In this document: one piece after another, positions 44,253 to 47,531 of the stretch | How positions within the stretch are numbered: the stretch's first letter is position 1 | How the letters are laid out: each line of letters starts with the position of its first letter | Assembly (NCBI GenBank): GCA_964515175.1 | Contig: CAZEUR010000004.1 | Span: 1-47,531 of the forward strand | Length of the DNA: 47,531 nucleotides | From: CAIWGV01 sp964515175 | Lineage (GTDB): Bacteria > Pseudomonadota > Alphaproteobacteria > UBA7879 > UBA5542 | Reading direction: 5' to 3' | Notes under the pieces: model-generated | The model's input: only the letters and a program-made list of their open reading frames with translations | Databases searched by the model: none | Told to the model about the DNA's origin: nothing | Position numbers and translations under genes: made by a program

Positions 44253-45464
44253 TTAGGCAATGATTTTCTTATGTCGGGGAACTAGGATAAAGAGACACAA
44301 GATACTAAGTATACTGATACAAGCACTGCACAAGAACGCATTTGATGATCCGTAATTTTCCCAAATGAATCCGGCTAACTTACTGGCGATTAGGATATCG
44401 AGTCCCATGACCATGTAGAAAATACCAAAAGCAGTTCCTCTAATATATTGAGGAGATTCGTCGGAGATCATGGAAACAAAAATACTCTGAGTGGCCCCCA
44501 TCTGGGCACCCCACAAAAATGTTCCTATCAAAATAATCGTTGGGCTTGAACCCAGCATCATGCAAATGTTGGCGGCTACCATAAAAAGGATCCCAATAAG
44601 CAAAAGATCGCGCCGCTGAAAGTGATCTGAAAGAGCCCCCAAGGGAAAAGAGATTAAAACTTGTCCTAAGTTAAAGAAGAGTAAAACAGAGGAAACATGA
44701 CTGATGGGAACGCCCACTTCTTCTGCTCGAAAAATGAGGTAAGACTCTCCGAAGTGAGCAAGCTCAAAAATAGAGAGGAGTAGGATAAGCTTCCAATACC
44801 CAGATTTTAATTCTAAGAAAGACTTCCACTTTATTTTCTTTTCATCATCAGCGGTTTTAACAAAAAGTTTGTTGCGGTGTCGGGGTTCGTGAACACCCAC
44901 CAGAAAAAGAACAAAGGCAATGACAGAAGGAACAACAGCGAGCATAAAAAGAAATCGAAAATTATTTTGGGTGGCTGTCATAATCCAAATGACAAGAATA
45001 CTGGCCACCACAGACCCGGCGGTTTTTAAGGATCTGTAGAGTCCATAGGATGCGCCCCGTTGATTAGGAGGGGCAAGGTCTCCAATGAGAGCGTCTCGAG
45101 GGCTTGCCTGAATCCCGTTCGCGAGACGATCTAAAGACCTAATGATGATGACAAACAAGACGGAGGAAGAAAACACAAAGAAAGGTTTCACAAAGGTGGC
45201 AAGTCCATAGCCAATGCTTAAAACAAACTTCCGACCTTGAATGAGATCGCTTGCAGATCCAGCTAAAATGCGCACCCCATAGGAAATACACTCAACAAAT
45301 CCATCGATGATGCCAATTTGACTTTCAGTGGCTCCCAGCTCAACTTTCATAAACATGGGCATTTGGCTAAAGACCATGATTACAGAGAGGTTCAACAAAA
45401 ACCCTGTTAACCCCAGTATCCAAATACTAAAGGGAAGATTTAAAATGGTTTTTTCTTTCTGCAC
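44253..45464 (-). CDS. Major facilitator superfamily transporter
   Basis: This is a secondary transporter of 403 residues with twelve predicted spans. Motif A lies in GSASDLIQGRKFVLSIGYG between TM2 and TM3 and is repeated in GALSDHFQRRDLLLIG after the central loop. A cytoplasmic loop (residues 190-215, KTADDEKKIKW) splits the halves. RLANGIQASPRDALIGDLAP resembles the family of bacterial MFS proteins that carry no known specific substrate signature. Whether it imports or exports is not known. Confidence 0.85.
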   Translation of the reverse strand: MQKEKTILNLPFSIWILGLTGFLLNLSVIMVFSQMPMFMKVELGATESQIGIIDGFVECISYGVRILAGSASDLIQGRKFVLSIGYGLATFVKPFFVFSSSVLFVIIIRSLDRLANGIQASPRDALIGDLAPPNQRGASYGLYRSLKTAGSVVASILVIWIMTATQNNFRFLFMLAVVPSVIAFVLFLVGVHEPRHRNKLFVKTADDEKKIKWKSFLELKSGYWKLILLLSIFELAHFGESYLIFRAEEVGVPISHVSSVLLFFNLGQVLISFPLGALSDHFQRRDLLLIGILFMVAANICMMLGSSPTIILIGTFLWGAQMGATQSIFVSMISDESPQYIRGTAFGIFYMVMGLDILIASKLAGFIWENYGSSNAFLCSACISILSILCLFILVPRHKKIIA

Positions 45465-45488
45465 TCAAAACCTACTAGATTAAAAAAG

Positions 45489-45521
45489 AAAAAACTGCCC
45501 AATTAATTAAGGACAGTTTTT
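45489..45521 (-). terminator. Intrinsic terminator of the SlyB-like gene
   Basis: On the minus strand AAAAACTGTCC pairs with GGGCAGTTTTT (one G-U pair) across a 10-base loop, followed by a T-run. It lies 22 bases after the lipoprotein stop. Confidence 0.8.
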
Positions 45522-45542
45522 CACAAGTTATAAAAGAAACGT

Positions 45543-46073
45543 TTACTTCGCGACGTTCACCACAACATTATTGCGACTGCCGTTCCGAGGGGCCACGCCA
45601 GATTCATCTGGGACCACACGAGAGCGCCCCTTGCTTCCCATCATCACAAGAACAGCCTGACCTACAGACAATCGAGGTTCTGGTCCTTGAACAAGAGTCA
45701 TGACCTGTCCGCTGGAGAGTTCGACCGTATACTCTATGCCATCTTGAGTCTTCAGTCCTTTTTCAAGGAAAGCGCCTCCGAGAGCGCCAGCTGCGGCTCC
45801 CAAAACGGCACCAACCACTTGACCTCGTCCGGCACCAAATTGAGACCCAAGAACTCCTCCTGCAAGACCACCGCCTAGAAGTCCTGCTTGGTTTCCTCCA
45901 AGGGAGTCAGATCCATTCACCTTTACAGGACGAGCTGCGATAATTGTTCCCCTATATGTTTGCTTGACGGCACCAGCCTCAGCCTCCGAATATTCATTGG
46001 CAGATATGTTCTTGGCACACCCCCCCAAAAGCAGGGATGCGGATACAAATAAAACTAAAAATACATTTTTCAT
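45543..46073 (-). CDS. Glycine-zipper outer-membrane lipoprotein (SlyB/Pcp-like)
   Basis: This 176-residue lipoprotein has a signal peptide with lipobox LLGG-Cys19. A glycine-zipper 2TM domain (residues 65-108, GLLGGGLAGGVLGSQFGAG and then GAVLGAAAGALGGAFLEKGL) may form a membrane helical pair. A small beta domain with QDGIEYTVELSSGQVMTLVQG follows. The layout is that of SlyB/Pcp, an outer-membrane stress lipoprotein family. It is monocistronic, with AGGAG before the ATG and its own promoter and terminator. The C-terminal Asn/Ser-rich tail is unusual. Confidence 0.87.
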   Translation of the reverse strand: MKNVFLVLFVSASLLLGGCAKNISANEYSEAEAGAVKQTYRGTIIAARPVKVNGSDSLGGNQAGLLGGGLAGGVLGSQFGAGRGQVVGAVLGAAAGALGGAFLEKGLKTQDGIEYTVELSSGQVMTLVQGPEPRLSVGQAVLVMMGSKGRSRVVPDESGVAPRNGSRNNVVVNVAK

Positions 46074-46098
46074 CGTCGAGCTCCTAAATAATATTCCC

Positions 46099-46127
46099 TT
46101 GATACACCATCATACCAAAAAAGTCAA
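46099..46127 (-). promoter_or_regulatory. Candidate promoter for the SlyB-like gene
   Basis: On the minus strand TTGACT (46122-46127) and TATCAA (46099-46104) are separated by 17 bases. A 10-bp perfect palindrome AAGTCGACTT lies just upstream and could be an operator. Confidence 0.4.
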
Positions 46128-46147
46128 AAATAAGTCGACTTTTTTAG

Positions 46148-46176
46148 TTCAAATTTTTACAATAACGTGCTAAGAT
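46148..46176 (+). promoter_or_regulatory. Candidate promoter for the 86-residue gene
   Basis: TTCAAA (46148-46153) and TAAGAT (46171-46176) are spaced by 17 bases and lie 40 bases before the ATG. The match is moderate. Confidence 0.3.
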
Positions 46177-46215
46177 CTGGCAGAATCGCAAAGAATATTC
46201 AGAAGGAGAGGAACC

Positions 46216-46476
46216 ATGGTGGCGAGACTGTTTGACCCATCGAGAAAAGAGCCGTCAGACGAACTTAAAGATAGAATAGCTGCAATTGAAAAATGCAAGT
46301 CCGTTTCAGATTTCTTGGAGAGAACATCTGTGAGCATGGGTAATATTGTTGATCTTGTGAAGGAAATGGATGCGGAAGTTGTGCGTCTTCGATATGAGAT
46401 TGCAGCTGCGGAAAATGAATACCAAAACCTGAAGACTATCGTTGAACGGATGGAAGGCCAGAAGAAACAGGCTTAG
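46216..46476 (+). CDS. Small hypothetical coiled protein (86 aa)
   Basis: I do not recognise the family. A very good ribosome-binding site (GAAGGAGAGG) precedes the ATG. Residues 15-40 are amphipathic helix. Residues 43-83 have heptad spacing (VDLVKEMDAEVVRLRYEIAAAENEY), a probable short coiled coil. No signal peptide or Cys is present. Cytoplasmic location and a protein-binding role are likely, but no function can be assigned. Confidence 0.6.
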   Translation: MVARLFDPSRKEPSDELKDRIAAIEKCKSVSDFLERTSVSMGNIVDLVKEMDAEVVRLRYEIAAAENEYQNLKTIVERMEGQKKQA

Positions 46477-46670
46477 ACTCTCAGCTATTTAAATAGTCAG
46501 AACTTTGTATGAGAAAATGCAGAGTAGTTCTATACGTATTTTTATATCAACGTTTCCGGATACCCTTGAAAATCTTTTTAGGCAGAGATGCGAGATTTCT
46601 TGGGCTTATAAATTCCCTTAAAATATTATGTCCTGAGAAAAGGGAAGCTAGAATTAAGACCGGCTCAAGC

Positions 46671-47231
46671 TTAGACTGAAGACGACCTAAAACACGCCCT
46701 CACATGATCGTCCACAAGGCCCACGGCCTGCATGTAGGCATACATGATGGTGGAGCCCACGAAACTCATACCTCGTTTTTTTAGATCTTTTGAGAGGGCA
46801 TCGGATTCTGGGGTGTGGGCCGGAACATCGCTGAGGGTTTTGGGGTGATTTACTTTGGGAGACCCTCCCACAAAGCGCCAAATGTAGGCATCAAAGGATC
46901 TGAACTCTTTTTGAATCTCTAAAAATACTTGGGCATTTTTTCGAGTGGAAAAAACTTTCAGACGATTGCGGATAATTCCTTCATTTTTTAGAAGTGCTTC
47001 TAATTCATCATCGGTCATAAGAGCCACTTTCTGAGGATCAAATTGGTGGAAGGCAGATCTGTAAGCGTCTCGGCGTTTAAGGATGGTTTCCCAGCTGAGA
47101 CCTGCTTGAGCTCCTTCTAGAATCAGCATCTCAAAATGTTTTTGGTCATTGTGAACAGGGAATCCCCATTCTGTGTCGTGGTAATTTTCATAGTGAGGTT
47201 TATTTGTTCCAACCCAGGGACATCGGTTCAT
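46671..47231 (-). CDS. tag: DNA-3-methyladenine glycosylase I
   Basis: Tag removes 3-methyladenine from alkylated DNA and starts base excision repair. It has 186 residues. The zinc site is complete: Cys4 (RCPWV), His18 (NYHDTEWG), His176 and Cys180 (VDDHVRACF). The helix-hairpin-helix core carries EGAQAGLSWETILKRRDAYR and MSFVGSTIMYAYMQAVG. GGAAC precedes the ATG. It appears monocistronic. Confidence 0.95.
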   Translation of the reverse strand: MNRCPWVGTNKPHYENYHDTEWGFPVHNDQKHFEMLILEGAQAGLSWETILKRRDAYRSAFHQFDPQKVALMTDDELEALLKNEGIIRNRLKVFSTRKNAQVFLEIQKEFRSFDAYIWRFVGGSPKVNHPKTLSDVPAHTPESDALSKDLKKRGMSFVGSTIMYAYMQAVGLVDDHVRACFRSSSV

Positions 47232-47531
47232 CAGAAGTTCCTTTGATTGGAAAGTAAGAGTCCTATCCCAAAAACTTTATTAAGAAAGATCTGTGAGGCC
47301 ATTAATACTGGGTCCCTGTATGAAAGATGACGCATTGTAGACACTCGATTTTGACAGGGATAATCATTTATGTGGGAGACCTGTTCTAATAACATGTCTT
47401 AATGATTTAAAGATATCCAAGATGTGAAGTATAATCTTCTGCAAATTTACTGATGTGAGGCGCGGCCATGAAAATTTATTAGGTTCTGTGAACATTTCTT
47501 AGGAGGGAAGTAAGAAAGTTGGTAGTATCCG
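47232..47531. other. Right-edge region without a gene
   Basis: These 300 bases hold no convincing reading frame. An AGGAGGG (47502-47508) near the edge has no well-placed start codon before the window ends. TTGACA at 47351-47356 lacks a partner -10 at normal spacing. Confidence 0.5.

Noticed and set aside
46485..46496. Perfect palindrome CTATTTAAATAG after the 86-residue gene
   Set aside because: It has no loop and no T-run, so it is neither a clear terminator nor a repeat.
47351..47356. TTGACA as a promoter -35
   Set aside because: No acceptable -10 lies 16-18 bases downstream and no gene follows on that strand.

Overview
The window reads as chromosomal DNA of an alphaproteobacterium, most likely an obligate or facultative intracellular lineage such as Holosporales or a relative. 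This is inferred from gene content, not from a marker-gene tree. The evidence is a moderately AT-rich genome, an HdaA-type DnaA regulator, a MiaB-PhoH-YbeY-CorC string, a stand-alone M16 processing protease of the mitochondrial/rickettsial type, a decayed Rpn (PD-(D/E)XK) element, a palindromic intergenic repeat at the left edge, and several exported proteins of unknown function that resemble host-interaction or envelope factors. TGG encodes Trp and TGA is used as stop, so the code is standard.

Layout. 1-1772: palindromic repeat, then a Wzm/Wzt-type polysaccharide exporter on the minus strand. 1893-4225: rlmN and anmK. 4433-10284: an RND efflux operon (adaptor, inner-membrane pump), a DUF2628-like membrane protein and a Gfo/Idh/MocA dehydrogenase, nearly gap-free. 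10340-15752: M16 protease, a small coiled protein, a KefB-type antiporter, a large perfect-stem hairpin, and a 587-residue exported protein whose C-terminus looks like a HicA domain. 15807-22155 (minus): secA-miaB-phoH-ybeY-corC. 22256-24480 (minus): an exported alpha/beta hydrolase and a cold-shock protein with terminator and promoter. 24784-29793: pgsA-hdaA, tRNA-Phe(GAA), tsaC/sua5, trmJ, then an exported GH24 lysozyme abutting a protein with two blocks reminiscent of LprI/DUF1311. 29790-32337 (minus): acpP-fabF-mltG. 32508-35296: OPT transporter, rbfA and a small drug/metabolite transporter, packed within a few bases. 35362-36477: an exported leucine-rich-repeat protein. 36474-39368 (minus): potABC without an adjacent potD. 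39452-42276 (minus): an Asn-rich exported protein, the Rpn pseudogene and an atypical DAACS symporter. 42413-44221: TamA/BamA-type outer-membrane protein. 44253-47231: MFS transporter, SlyB-like lipoprotein, small coiled protein, and tag.

Cell-wall genes recur (anmK, mltG, GH24 lysozyme, LprI-like protein), as do envelope and transport functions. The conserved housekeeping operons are intact. The accessory content is a set of signal-peptide proteins (587, 642, about 371, 280 and 370 residues). The most notable candidates are the exported HicA-domain protein and the lysozyme/LprI-like pair. I found no CRISPR array, rRNA, prophage or complete insertion sequence.
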